Assembly (NCBI RefSeq): GCF_900177425.1
Contig: NZ_LT840184.1
Location: forward strand, 1,949,487 to 2,013,486
DNA length: 64,000 bases
Direction: 5' to 3'
Source: Paenibacillus uliginis N3/975
GTDB taxonomy: Bacteria > Bacillota > Bacilli > Paenibacillales > Paenibacillaceae
Shown: positions 7,487 through 14,805 of the stretch, piece by piece
Numbering within the stretch: position 1 is the stretch's first letter
Layout of the letters: each line of letters starts with the position of its first letter
The notes under the pieces: generated by a model
Database searches by the model: none
Told to the model about the DNA's origin: nothing
The model's input: only the letters and a program-made list of their open reading frames with translations
Position numbers and translations under genes: made by a program

Positions 7487-7630
7487 GATGCTATACGCAC
7501 TGTCTTAGGAGGGGCGATGACACGCCCTAAACTTAAGAGTTGTCCAAAACAGAAATGGATTGAGGACGTTAACTACTCAAGAATCCCAACTGCGTCAGCA
7601 GACTTGCCCCTTTAGGGGTGGGAGTGTCAA
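7487..7630 (+). ncRNA. IS right end, probable reRNA (omega RNA) scaffold region
   Basis: In this family the TnpB guide RNA comes from the 3' end of tnpB and the right end, with the guide copied from flanking DNA just outside the element. Here the scaffold would end at 7630 and the guide would begin AGGCTCTAGGTTTGTG at 7631, in the interrupted GNAT gene. The right-end hairpin (7607-7618) and the final TCAA are seen directly. The exact RNA 5' end cannot be placed from sequence. Confidence 0.5.
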
Positions 7631-7751
7631 AGGCTCTAGGTTTGTGAAAAAAATTAGCGTCACAGTTGAACTGCTGGATTATAGGGATCTGCAAGTGTTA
7701 GACTTAGGCTGCGGTGTGGGGAGAACCAGCATTCCGATTGAGAAATTTTAA
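7631..7751 (+). pseudogene. GNAT 3' end running into a methyltransferase-like remnant
   Basis: In the frame restored by removing the IS, this stretch reads GSRFVKKI, the end of the GNAT domain. It then continues without a stop into DLQVLDLGCGVGRTSIPI, which is motif I of a class I SAM-dependent methyltransferase, and stops at 7749-7751. Either the GNAT stop was lost by a small indel and the frame now enters a methyltransferase fragment, or the two were fused. No further methyltransferase sequence follows, so the second gene is only a fragment. Confidence 0.65.
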
Positions 7752-7812
7752 AGATGAACTGGATTCATAGAAAACTAAAGAACAGAAGAAACAGATTTTT
7801 AAGTAAAAGGTT

Positions 7813-8271
7813 GTGAGTTCAGTGGAAAAATATACGCATCTCGGTGTTTATGGGGTTCTGATTAAGGATGGTCGTATACTGTTGATACGTAAAGCGAGAG
7901 GACCTTATTTAGGCAAGTGGGATTTGCCTGGCGGCTCGATTGAGTTCGGAGAAGAACCTGAACAGACATTGAAGCGTGAATTTCACGAAGAAACTGGACT
8001 GACAGCAATTCGTGGAATCATGAAAACCGCTGTTTCCTGCACGATCATTTATCAGCGGACCGAAGATGAGCTGGAGGAGATGCATCATATCGGTATTATA
8101 TATCAGGTGGAGTTAGAGGATGACAAAGCCCCGATCAAACGAGAAGGTGATCAGCAGGACTCACTCGGTGCGGAGTGGATACCATTGGAAAAACTGAAGT
8201 TTATCCCGATTACTCCATTTGTTGAAATGATGATGGAGCAGTTGTTCACTGAGGGAGATCATGAACAATGA
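7813..8271 (+). CDS. Nudix hydrolase
   Basis: A 152-residue Nudix-family pyrophosphohydrolase. The Nudix box is complete: GGSIEFGEEPEQTLKREFHE followed by ETGL, providing the glutamates that bind the metal. The N-terminal strands (GVYGVLIKDGRILLIRKARG, then GKWDLPGG) are typical of MutT/ADP-ribose-type members. The substrate cannot be told from the sequence. The start is GTG 7813 or GTG 7822; AAAAGG at 7805-7810 is closer to optimal spacing for the latter. A small ORF overlaps its stop. Confidence 0.85.
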   Translation: MSSVEKYTHLGVYGVLIKDGRILLIRKARGPYLGKWDLPGGSIEFGEEPEQTLKREFHEETGLTAIRGIMKTAVSCTIIYQRTEDELEEMHHIGIIYQVELEDDKAPIKREGDQQDSLGAEWIPLEKLKFIPITPFVEMMMEQLFTEGDHEQ

Positions 8272-8393
8272 ATCTCGCAATCAGCAAGCTCAACCCGATT
8301 CAAACAAGCTCAGTGGTTTAAATATTGTTATGAAATATTTCCGGGGAAATGGGTGACTTGGATTCGTTGCTGAAGGATATCTCTCAAAAATAA
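8261..8393 (+). pseudogene. Possible small ORF with a frameshift after the Nudix gene
   Basis: An ATG at 8261, preceded by GAGGGAG, opens a 31-codon frame ending LNIVMKYFRGNG at a TGA (8354-8356). In the +1 frame the sequence continues directly as GDLDSLLKDISQK to a stop at 8391-8393. One extra base near 8351 would join them into a protein of about 44 residues. Tentative: no family is recognised and it may be noncoding. Confidence 0.3.
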
Positions 8394-8397
8394 AGAA

Positions 8398-8448
8398 AAA
8401 GCAAGCCGCTCGAGGATTCTATTCATCCTTAGGTGGCTTGCTTGTTTT
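8398..8448. terminator. Bidirectional terminator between the Nudix and chemotaxis genes
   Basis: AAGCAAGCC (8399-8407) pairs with GGCTTGCTT (8435-8443), with an inner GAGGAT/ATCCT stem. T-rich tracts occur on both strands (GTTTTGTTG forward; TTTTTC reverse). It can serve the convergent genes on either side. Confidence 0.85.
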
Positions 8449-8516
8449 GTTGTCCCTGTTGATTTCGGATTGTCCAACGAGTAGCTTTTGGGACACCCTC
8501 ATAACATTAAACTCTT

Positions 8517-9767
8517 TTAAAATTTGAAGACATTGATCGTCTTTTGGAGCTGGAATACAGCATCATTCATAGCTTCCGCTTCTTCCGCCATTTTCTTGAT
8601 GGATACGATTCCTTCGTTCATGGAGGCGGATACCTGCTCGGTGCCGGCAGCTGACTCCTGAGTAATGGCTGATATGTTCTGTATCGCAGCAGATATACTT
8701 TGAGCGCTTTCCAGCATCGATTCGCTTTCTTTGGAAAAGGCGGAGATCTGCTCAGCTATGTACTGCACACTTGTAACGATATCCAAAAAGACTTGTTCCG
8801 CTTCATGAATCATTTCAGTCTGTTGACGAACCACTTCTTCATTAATTTTAATGTTCTGTTCGGCAAGATTAATGTCATGCTCAATGCTGCGTACAAGATT
8901 AAACACTTCACGTGTGGAAGAAGTCGATTCTTCCGCGAGCTTGCGAACCTCATGAGCGACAACTGCAAACCCGGCGCCATGCTCCCCAGCCCGTGCAGCT
9001 TCAATCGAGGCGTTTAACGACAGCAGGTTAGTCTGCTCAGCGAGTTCCGAGATTGTTTCGGTGATTTTGGTGATCCCTTTAGCATTTTTGGAGAGGGCAT
9101 CAATTGATTCCGATACTTTTTCGGTGGCTTCAATATTTTTCTGCATTCCGGCAGATTGTTTCGAAACAGATACGCGTCCTTTTTCCACTAAGCTGAGTGT
9201 TTCTGTGGAACGCTGGTTCATCTCTTTTGTGGAATCTGTATAATTGCTGACCATCTGTTCAATCTCACGGATTGACTCACTCATCTCGGACACATCTTCC
9301 GATATTTCATTCGCTCCTACAGCCAGCTCGTTAGAAGAAAGGGACACTTGGTTCATAACTTCGATCAGGTTATGGTTCTTGTCTGATATATCACGACTGG
9401 ATTTCATGACTTTACGAGTGATATCCGAAGTTTCCTGCAAAATTTTTCGAAGTCTCTCAACCATACTGTTAAAAGTTCGGCTCAGATCTGACATGCCTCC
9501 GATTTCTTCCACTTTAAAAGTGAAATCGCCTTTGGCAATTTTGGATGAAACATTTGAAATATCAGCGAAAGATCCTGTAAGCGTTTTCTGTATTATCTGT
9601 GAGAGCGGGTATGTAAGAAGGGAAAGTATTGCTACAAGCAGAATTCCTATTACGGTTTTGCCGAGAACGATTAGGGTTAGCAGCATTGGAACTGCAAATA
9701 GAACAGCTATCGCATAACAAGCAGCTGTTATTTTACTGGAGATCGGTAGCTTGTTGAACCACGACAT
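8517..9767 (-). CDS. Methyl-accepting chemotaxis protein without an extracellular sensor
   Basis: A 416-residue chemoreceptor. Two adjacent membrane helices (about 12-30 and 33-52) have almost no extracellular loop between them. They are followed by a HAMP-like segment (GSFADISNVSSKIAKGDF) and a long coiled-coil signalling domain containing the highly conserved tip region (ETISELAEQTNLLSLNASIE, then AARAGEHGAGFAVVAHEVRK). Because no periplasmic domain is present, it probably senses membrane state, an intracellular cue or a partner receptor. It should couple to CheA through CheW. It has its own transcription unit. Confidence 0.92.
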   Translation of the reverse strand: MSWFNKLPISSKITAACYAIAVLFAVPMLLTLIVLGKTVIGILLVAILSLLTYPLSQIIQKTLTGSFADISNVSSKIAKGDFTFKVEEIGGMSDLSRTFNSMVERLRKILQETSDITRKVMKSSRDISDKNHNLIEVMNQVSLSSNELAVGANEISEDVSEMSESIREIEQMVSNYTDSTKEMNQRSTETLSLVEKGRVSVSKQSAGMQKNIEATEKVSESIDALSKNAKGITKITETISELAEQTNLLSLNASIEAARAGEHGAGFAVVAHEVRKLAEESTSSTREVFNLVRSIEHDINLAEQNIKINEEVVRQQTEMIHEAEQVFLDIVTSVQYIAEQISAFSKESESMLESAQSISAAIQNISAITQESAAGTEQVSASMNEGIVSIKKMAEEAEAMNDAVFQLQKTINVFKF

Positions 9768-9963
9768 GAGAAAGAGTTCCTCCTTTAAGCATAGGATATA
9801 TTTACCACGATTATAACATTGTTCGACATAAGTAGATATAACGAATTACATTGTATGGATTTTAAATAATGAAAAATAGTTCAAATAGTCTATCTAGTAA
9901 AGGACAGAGGGGAAAAAAGGTGGGCTTACCATGATTTCCCCCTCGGATATGAACATCAAATTA

Positions 9964-10686
9964 TCACTTTACAGCTTTGAACAAGGCGGAAGCCAAAAAA
10001 TCCGTATTGTCCAATATCATCCGGTCATGTTGAAATAATGTTTCCCATAGGGACAGATCAAACAGTGCGCCTTCATCCCGGCGTTCAAGCGTATCCAGGT
10101 GTCTGGTTTGTTCCTGTTTCATTTGATCTGTAAAGTGGTTGTATTCCAAAGCTTCCTCAAAGGAAAATCCACTCTCCATGAGATGACTGCGCCATTCTTC
10201 ACGATTCATGAGACGAGGGATGCCAAAAAATTGTTCTAGTTCTTTCTGCTTTTCAGACGGCATCGGTTTGTCCATCAGCAATTCACGGTCGTACAGCGTG
10301 CCTCCCTTGGTTAATACCCGGCAGTACTCGGATAACGATTCGGTTGCATTGGTGAATACCGTGACTGACTCTGCAATCACGTAATTAAACTGCTCATCCT
10401 CAAATGGTAAAGAGCACACATCAGCCTGAAGGAAGTTAATATCCAGACCCATGGCTTCAGCACGCATTCGGGCTTTATTCAGCATGTTCTCATGCAGATC
10501 AACAGCGGTAACGCTATATCCTTGCTCGGTCAGGTGACATGCAGTTCTACCGGTCCCACAGCCTACTTCTAAAATACGGCTGCCTTGAGGAATTGGTTCT
10601 TTCCGAAACAACCTTAGGGTCGCTTCAAATCCTCCCGGATGAGCGCTTCCCATTCCTAATTTGGATAGCATGTTGATATAGTTCAT
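9964..10686 (-). CDS. Class I SAM-dependent methyltransferase
   Basis: A 240-residue methyltransferase of the UbiE/type 11 kind. Motif I is RILEVGCGTGRTACHLTEQG, followed by VTAVDLHENML (motif II) and FEDEQFNYVIAESVTVFTNA (post-II/IV). An upstream ATG would add 20 residues, but GGGGG lies 10 bp before the ATG at 10686 (MNYINMLSKLGMG), which is preferred. The acceptor substrate is unknown. It is divergent from the nucleotidyltransferase at 10844. Confidence 0.88.
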   Translation of the reverse strand: MNYINMLSKLGMGSAHPGGFEATLRLFRKEPIPQGSRILEVGCGTGRTACHLTEQGYSVTAVDLHENMLNKARMRAEAMGLDINFLQADVCSLPFEDEQFNYVIAESVTVFTNATESLSEYCRVLTKGGTLYDRELLMDKPMPSEKQKELEQFFGIPRLMNREEWRSHLMESGFSFEEALEYNHFTDQMKQEQTRHLDTLERRDEGALFDLSLWETLFQHDRMILDNTDFLASALFKAVK

Positions 10687-10843
10687 GCTCTTGAGTCCCC
10701 CAATTCTTCCTTTATTCGGTGTAAAGTGTATTCGTCTATTTACCATATGTTTAAGGTACCTTTGGGGTTTTAGCTGAATTTAATAATTTGAGCCCGTTTT
10801 TCTCGGCTGAGGAGATATTTATCAAACAATGGGGGAACGTATC

Positions 10844-11542
10844 GTGAAAACTGAGCCGTTTGAGGCAGCCAAACAACTGATATCTCGGGACTATCCGAAT
10901 TGCTTGATAGCTGTATTAGGAGGAAGTGCAGGCAGAGGAGAGCACAACGAGCAATCTGATCTCGATATTGTGCTTATAGATGACAGTGTGGAAGACTTCA
11001 ATCGAAAAACGATTGAATCATTCGGCTGGGTCGTGGAACTGTTCTTCCTGACAACGTCAGGATACCGGGAGCAGTTTGATGCGGGTGTAATGGCCGGAAA
11101 TCCAACTCTGCAGCGGATACTTGCAGAAGGGAGAGTAATTCATTCCCGCCCGGAAGGGGAGAAGATTCGGGAAGAAGCCCAAAACGATCTGGATTATGGC
11201 CCGTTGCCCTATACTTCCTTTGATATAGATGTAGCGCGTTATGCTGTAACCGAATTTATGATGGATTTAAAAGGCTCAGACAAACGTGTAGAAATGTGGT
11301 TTATCGCTCAAAAACTGACCACGCTGCTTTGCGAGTTTATTCTTAGAGCAAATCAACATTGGACAGGTGAAGGAAAGACATTATACCGTTTGGTGTCGGC
11401 ATTTAATTCCAGCATCGCAGCGGATTTGGAGGATGCGCTCGAAAGGCTGTATCTTTACGATGATCGGGAAGCGTTAATCGAATTGGTGCCAAGACTACTG
11501 GAGCCTTATGGAGGACCTCATTTAATCGGGTATGAAGAATAA
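10844..11542 (+). CDS. Nucleotidyltransferase-fold protein (aminoglycoside-type)
   Basis: A 232-residue protein with the polymerase-beta nucleotidyltransferase signature: GGSAGRGEHNEQSDLDIVLI supplies the GS motif and two metal-binding aspartates, and VVELFFL is the third-aspartate region, where E appears instead. The C-terminal helical half is of kinase/adenylyltransferase type. GTG 10844 has GGGGGA at ideal distance; ATG 10829 lacks a ribosome binding site. Resemblance to aminoglycoside adenylyltransferases is structural only, and resistance is not implied. Confidence 0.75.
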   Translation: MKTEPFEAAKQLISRDYPNCLIAVLGGSAGRGEHNEQSDLDIVLIDDSVEDFNRKTIESFGWVVELFFLTTSGYREQFDAGVMAGNPTLQRILAEGRVIHSRPEGEKIREEAQNDLDYGPLPYTSFDIDVARYAVTEFMMDLKGSDKRVEMWFIAQKLTTLLCEFILRANQHWTGEGKTLYRLVSAFNSSIAADLEDALERLYLYDDREALIELVPRLLEPYGGPHLIGYEE

Positions 11543-11641
11543 ACACAGGTAAGGGGCTCTTGCCGTTACTGAATCGCTCCCATCTCAATACACTAATATT
11601 GTGATTAGATCACACGAAACTTAAACTCAGGAGGGATCAAC

Positions 11642-11740
11642 ATGGGTGATGTTTGCGGTGGAGGATATTTCGGTAGTACAGTAGGCGTGGTTTTGGTTCT
11701 TTTCATTCTGCTGGTTATCATCCTTGCTGCATGGGTATAA
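11642..11740 (+). CDS. YjcZ-family tiny membrane protein
   Basis: A 32-residue protein, MGDVCGGGYF followed by a hydrophobic helix (GVVLVLFILLVIILAAWV). The Gly-rich head and single FILLVII helix match the YjcZ family of spore- or membrane-associated mini-proteins found in Bacillus and Paenibacillus. AGGAGGG lies 5 bp before the ATG, and a strong terminator follows, so it is a real single-gene unit. The cysteine in the head is unusual for the family as I know it. Confidence 0.85.
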   Translation: MGDVCGGGYFGSTVGVVLVLFILLVIILAAWV

Positions 11741-11766
11741 GCAACTAAGCAGAACAAAAGAAACAA

Positions 11767-11806
11767 GGCTCGGCCTGCAATCAGGCCGAGCTCATCTTTG
11801 TTTTGT
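11767..11806 (+). terminator. Rho-independent terminator after the YjcZ gene
   Basis: A perfect 10-bp stem, GCTCGGCCTG (11768-11777) with CAGGCCGAGC (11782-11791), has a 4-nt loop and is followed by a T-rich tract (TCATCTTTGTTTT). It may also stop the convergent ykoF transcript. Confidence 0.88.
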
Positions 11807-11822
11807 GTGATAGTATCATGTG

Positions 11823-12422
11823 CTAGATTTCTTTTGGTGAAGGGCTATTGGCCGATACTACAGCTGTCATAACCAGATGGCTTCGGTCAGTTTGAATTGC
11901 ATGCATAAAGGCATCTTCGAGCGTGTCGAACACCCTTGATACTGTGCCGTCCAGTCGGCTGGCATAGTGGATGCCTTGTGTTAAAGTCCCTTTTGATTTT
12001 GCTCGCTCAACCTCTTGGTATATGATGTCCATATAATTTTCTGTGCCGAGTGGATAGAGCGAGAAATGACAGGCAGTTTCAATATTAGCGGAACCCGCAA
12101 GGCTTTCGTTCATACGTGTATCATCTTCAGACATATACACATCACCTTTGCTGTCGCCTGGACATCCAATGGAGAATGTTCCATTAAATACGGTATGTAC
12201 GCCAGTGGCCGCTGAATGCGCGAATATCGCACGGGTTACGTCAAATACATGTTCAGCTCTGCCTCTAATGCAAGTACATAAATCATCGGTATACATCCAT
12301 ACTTTGTCCGTGTTTACGGACGCCAATGCTTCTGTAATGACCTGAACGAACCTGTCTGTCATCGGAAATACAGAGAAACGGCAGCCTACGATCCTGCTGG
12401 TCCCGCATGCTGGATTACTCAT
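11823..12422 (-). CDS. ykoF: YkoF-like thiamine/HMP-binding protein
   Basis: A 199-residue protein made of two ferredoxin-like repeats, beginning GCRFSVFPMTDRFVQVI and ACHFSLYPLGTENYMDIIY; these match the tandem layout of Bacillus YkoF. That protein binds thiamine or its pyrimidine precursor HMP and is linked to the ykoEDC uptake system. AGGAGG precedes the ATG. The TPP riboswitch and terminator directly upstream confirm a thiamine-related role. No ykoE, D or C gene lies in the window, so it would serve a transporter encoded elsewhere. Confidence 0.88.
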   Translation of the reverse strand: MSNPACGTSRIVGCRFSVFPMTDRFVQVITEALASVNTDKVWMYTDDLCTCIRGRAEHVFDVTRAIFAHSAATGVHTVFNGTFSIGCPGDSKGDVYMSEDDTRMNESLAGSANIETACHFSLYPLGTENYMDIIYQEVERAKSKGTLTQGIHYASRLDGTVSRVFDTLEDAFMHAIQTDRSHLVMTAVVSANSPSPKEI

Positions 12423-12447
12423 ACATAATAACCTCCTAATAAGATAT

Positions 12448-12484
12448 AAAAAGACTGCACCCTGTGAAGGAGTGCAGTTTTATG
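12448..12484 (-). terminator. Expression-platform terminator of the TPP riboswitch
   Basis: On the minus strand ACTGCAC pairs with GTGCAGT, followed by CTTTTT, between the aptamer and the ykoF start. Formation of this hairpin when thiamine pyrophosphate is bound should stop transcription before ykoF. Confidence 0.82.
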
Positions 12485-12509
12485 CTTATAGCAAAATAAA
12501 CATAAAGCT

Positions 12510-12600
12510 CCACTTCCCCACGCTAGTATGACCTAGATCGGGTAGTAAGGGTTGACGAACAATTCGTCTCTCAGCACGAGGCACCCCTAGTTCAGCTTGA
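12510..12600 (-). ncRNA. TPP riboswitch (THI element)
   Basis: Read on the minus strand the element has the diagnostic order: CTAGGGGTGCC, then GCTGAGAGACG, ACCCTTACTACCCGATCTAG and finally TACTAGCGTGGGGAAGTGG. These are the conserved pieces of the THI box: the CUGAGA loop for the pyrimidine, ACCCUU, CGAUCUAGGU, and the closing GCGUGGGGAAG. It controls the orphan ykoF gene through the terminator at 12448-12484. Confidence 0.95.
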
Positions 12601-12721
12601 AAATGAGTCAGTAAGTTGAGTGAAGCGAACTTCAATGAATTGAAGATAAAATCGTTATAGCGATATTGTACTCGCCGTGACCAGGATATATCAATATGTA
12701 TAAGATACTATAAATAATGAA

Positions 12722-12753
12722 AGAAAGCACCGACTATAATCGGTGCTTTCTTG
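12722..12753. terminator. Terminator after the nitroreductase gene
   Basis: A perfect 11-bp stem, GAAAGCACCGA/TCGGTGCTTTC (12724-12751), has a short loop and T-rich sequence on both sides. It ends the minus-strand nitroreductase transcript 10 bp after its stop. Confidence 0.85.
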
Positions 12754-12763
12754 ACTAAGTTAC

Positions 12764-13369
12764 TTATTTAAACAGCTTTACGCGATCTTCAAGAGGTTGG
12801 AATTCTTTCTCGCTAGGCTCGGCTGTAGGTTTGCCGAAAGGCATTTGAGCTATAAGCTTCCAGCTTTCAGGCAGGTTCCATTCGTTTCTTACTTTCTCAT
12901 CAATCAGTGGGTTATAGTGCTGCAAGGAAGCACCAAGACCTTCTGCTTCAAGTGCTGTCCATACTACGAACTGAAGCATTCCTGAAGACTGCTGAGACCA
13001 GATTGGGAAGTTATCCGCATAAAGAGCAAAGTTTTCTTGCAGGTGTGAAATAACGCTACTGTCTTCAAAGAAGAGAACAGTGCCGTAACCACCACGGAAA
13101 GCAGCCATTTTTTGAGCGGTAGGTGCAAACTGCTCCTCACTTCCGCCTACAACTTCTTTAAGAATACCTTCTGTCATGTTCCACAGCTTATCGTGTTGTT
13201 CTCCTAAAAGTACAACCACACGGGCACTTTGGGAGTTAAAAGAAGACGGAGTATGTTTTACAGCTTCATTTACGATTTCCTGGATACGCTCATCCGAAAT
13301 AACGGAATCTTTGCTGATTGCATAGTGGGAGCGGCGATTCTTAAGGGCAGTGCTGAAATCTGTTGACAT
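12764..13369 (-). CDS. Nitroreductase-family oxidoreductase
   Basis: A 201-residue FMN-dependent nitroreductase of the small HBN1/MhqN-like branch: STALKNRRSHYAISK at the N-terminus (FMN phosphate-binding RR-S), TPSSFNSQSARVVVLLGEQH, and GLGASLQHYNPLID. The ATG at 13369 is preceded by AGGAGG; an upstream in-frame ATG would add 27 residues without support. Such enzymes reduce quinones or nitro compounds and are often controlled by thiol-sensing HxlR or MarR repressors. Two dyads lie in the long upstream region. Confidence 0.85.
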   Translation of the reverse strand: MSTDFSTALKNRRSHYAISKDSVISDERIQEIVNEAVKHTPSSFNSQSARVVVLLGEQHDKLWNMTEGILKEVVGGSEEQFAPTAQKMAAFRGGYGTVLFFEDSSVISHLQENFALYADNFPIWSQQSSGMLQFVVWTALEAEGLGASLQHYNPLIDEKVRNEWNLPESWKLIAQMPFGKPTAEPSEKEFQPLEDRVKLFK

Positions 13370-13504
13370 AAAATAAAATCCTCCTAAAATTATCATTTTT
13401 GCATTTCCACCTGATATAAGCATTTCCTTGATATACCTGTGATTATGCATCTTGGTTTCTAAATACTCGGATCAATCATATAGAGTTCTCACAACGTTCA
13501 TTAA

Positions 13505-13567
13505 CTTACGTTTTGTAAGAAATGATTGATACGTAAGTATCTTAGTATAATACAGAATGTTTTGTCA
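13505..13567 (-). promoter_or_regulatory. Promoter region with two small dyads before the nitroreductase
   Basis: On the minus strand TTGACA (13562-13567) is followed after 18 bp by TAAGAT as a possible -10. Downstream lie GATAC-N4-GTATC (13528-13541) and CTTAC-N5-GTAAG (13505-13519). Dyads of this type are typical operators of HxlR-like redox regulators. No regulator gene is adjacent; the assignment is tentative. Confidence 0.4.
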
Positions 13568-13697
13568 AGATTTTATTAATCACTTTTTTTGAAGTTCAAA
13601 CAAATAATTGAACCAAGCGATTTAAACAAGTGATCTTATCATGAAAAAAATTTAACATTATGAACAAATGATGAACAAATGTGCAAATAATTTAAAA

Positions 13698-13790
13698 TAT
13701 AATTGAGTTTGATTCTCAATTATACTTGTCGGGTTGAGAATGTGATGATATAATTCACTTTAGATCGCAAATGATAATCAATCTCATTGA
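13698..13790 (+). promoter_or_regulatory. Iron-regulated promoter of yclNOPQ with Fur-like boxes
   Basis: TTGTCG (13726-13731), a 17-bp spacer and TATAAT (13749-13754) form the promoter. A Fur-type site, TGATAATCAATCTCATTGA (13772-13790), lies just downstream. A second dyad, AATTGAG-N7-CTCAATT (13701-13721), lies upstream. Placement around the promoter fits Fur repression under iron sufficiency, as known for petrobactin uptake genes. Confidence 0.7.
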
Positions 13791-13851
13791 GAGTGATGTC
13801 GACATCCAGCCGGATCATACCGGAACTGCATCCCGCATAGAAGGAAGAGCT

Positions 13852-14805
13852 ATGAATAAAAGATACTTGATCGCAGCAGTAGTGGTGTTATCCATTATTT
13901 CCTTATTCATAGGAGTAAAGGACATTTCACCGCTTGACCTGTTCCGAATGACGGAACAACAACAGCATATTATGCTAGTCAGTCGTATACCGAGGCTTGT
14001 CAGTCTAATTCTGGCGGGAGTCAGTATGAGTATTTGCGGCTTGATCATGCAGCAGCTCAGCAGGAACAAATTCGTATCTCCAACAACGGCAGGGACTATG
14101 GATTCCGCAAGGCTGGGTATTCTGGTAGCGATGCTGGTGTTCTCAACCACGGGTCCTCTGATCAAAATGCTGGTTGCATTCCTGTTTGCATTTGCAGGTA
14201 CGATGATCTTTATGAAGATCCTCGACAAGATCAAATTCAAGGATGCCGTATTTATCCCGTTGGTTGGATTGATGTTCGGGAATATTATTAGCTCGATCGC
14301 TACATTTTTCGCCTATAAATATGATCTTATTCAGAACATGTCTGCTTGGCTGCAGGGTGACTTCTCCATGATCATTAAGGGGCAGTACGAGCTGATGTAC
14401 ATAAGTGTTCCTCTGGTCATTCTGGCTTACTTGTTCGCTAATAAGTTTACAGTGGCGGGCATGGGAGAGGAGTTCGCAACAAATCTGGGACTTCGTTACC
14501 GGAGAGTTGTGAACATCGGTTTGATCATTGTGGCTCTGGTGACAGCTTCAGTAGTTCTGACTGTAGGTATGATACCTTTCCTGGGGTTGATTGTACCAAA
14601 CATCGTGAGTCTTTACTTGGGGGATCATTTGAAAAAAAGCCTTTCGCATACCGCACTGCTCGGGGCCGCATTTGTTCTCTTCTGCGACATCATCGGCCGA
14701 ATTATCATTTATCCCTATGAAATTCCGATCAGCTTAACCGTGGGTGTAATCGGAAGCGGTATATTCATTTACTTATTGATGAGGAGAAAGGCATATGACA
14801 TATAA
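13852..14805 (+). CDS. yclN: Siderophore ABC transporter permease YclN
   Basis: A 317-residue FecCD-type permease with about nine hydrophobic helices. Recognisable segments are SRIPRLVSLILAGVSMSICG near residue 40 and VGMIPFLGLIVPNIVSLYLG, the coupling-helix region that contacts the ATPase. The frame is open from 13771, but the start there lies inside the Fur box; ATG 13852 with GAAGGA upstream is the sensible start. It overlaps yclO by 11 bp. With YclO it should form the membrane channel for a catecholate siderophore of the petrobactin type, judging by gene order and family. Confidence 0.9.
   Translation: MNKRYLIAAVVVLSIISLFIGVKDISPLDLFRMTEQQQHIMLVSRIPRLVSLILAGVSMSICGLIMQQLSRNKFVSPTTAGTMDSARLGILVAMLVFSTTGPLIKMLVAFLFAFAGTMIFMKILDKIKFKDAVFIPLVGLMFGNIISSIATFFAYKYDLIQNMSAWLQGDFSMIIKGQYELMYISVPLVILAYLFANKFTVAGMGEEFATNLGLRYRRVVNIGLIIVALVTASVVLTVGMIPFLGLIVPNIVSLYLGDHLKKSLSHTALLGAAFVLFCDIIGRIIIYPYEIPISLTVGVIGSGIFIYLLMRRKAYDI

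Larger units (their letters stand above)
5842..7630 (+). mobile_element. IS200/IS605-family insertion sequence with tnpA and tnpB
   Basis: The 1,789-bp element carries tnpA and tnpB in the same direction. TTAC (5838-5841) flanks the left end and the right end finishes with TCAA (7627-7630), the same pair used by IS608. Removing 5842-7630 rejoins the interrupted GNAT reading frame exactly, which supports both boundaries. There are no terminal inverted repeats or target duplication, as expected for single-strand transposition. Subterminal hairpins are present: CCCAC/GTGGG at 5863-5882 on the left and CCCC-TTTA-GGGG at 7607-7618 on the right. Both transposition genes look intact. Confidence 0.92.

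Noticed and set aside
7560..7751. A stand-alone 63-codon gene
   Set aside because: Its first 24 codons are the IS right end and the rest continues the interrupted GNAT frame.
9244..9717. Long plus-strand open frame
   Set aside because: It is antisense to the chemoreceptor coding sequence and has low-complexity composition typical of a shadow frame.
12510..12600. T-box or SAM riboswitch
   Set aside because: The order CTGAGA, ACCCTT, GATCTAGGT and GCGTGGGGAAG is diagnostic of the TPP element, and the gene downstream is ykoF.
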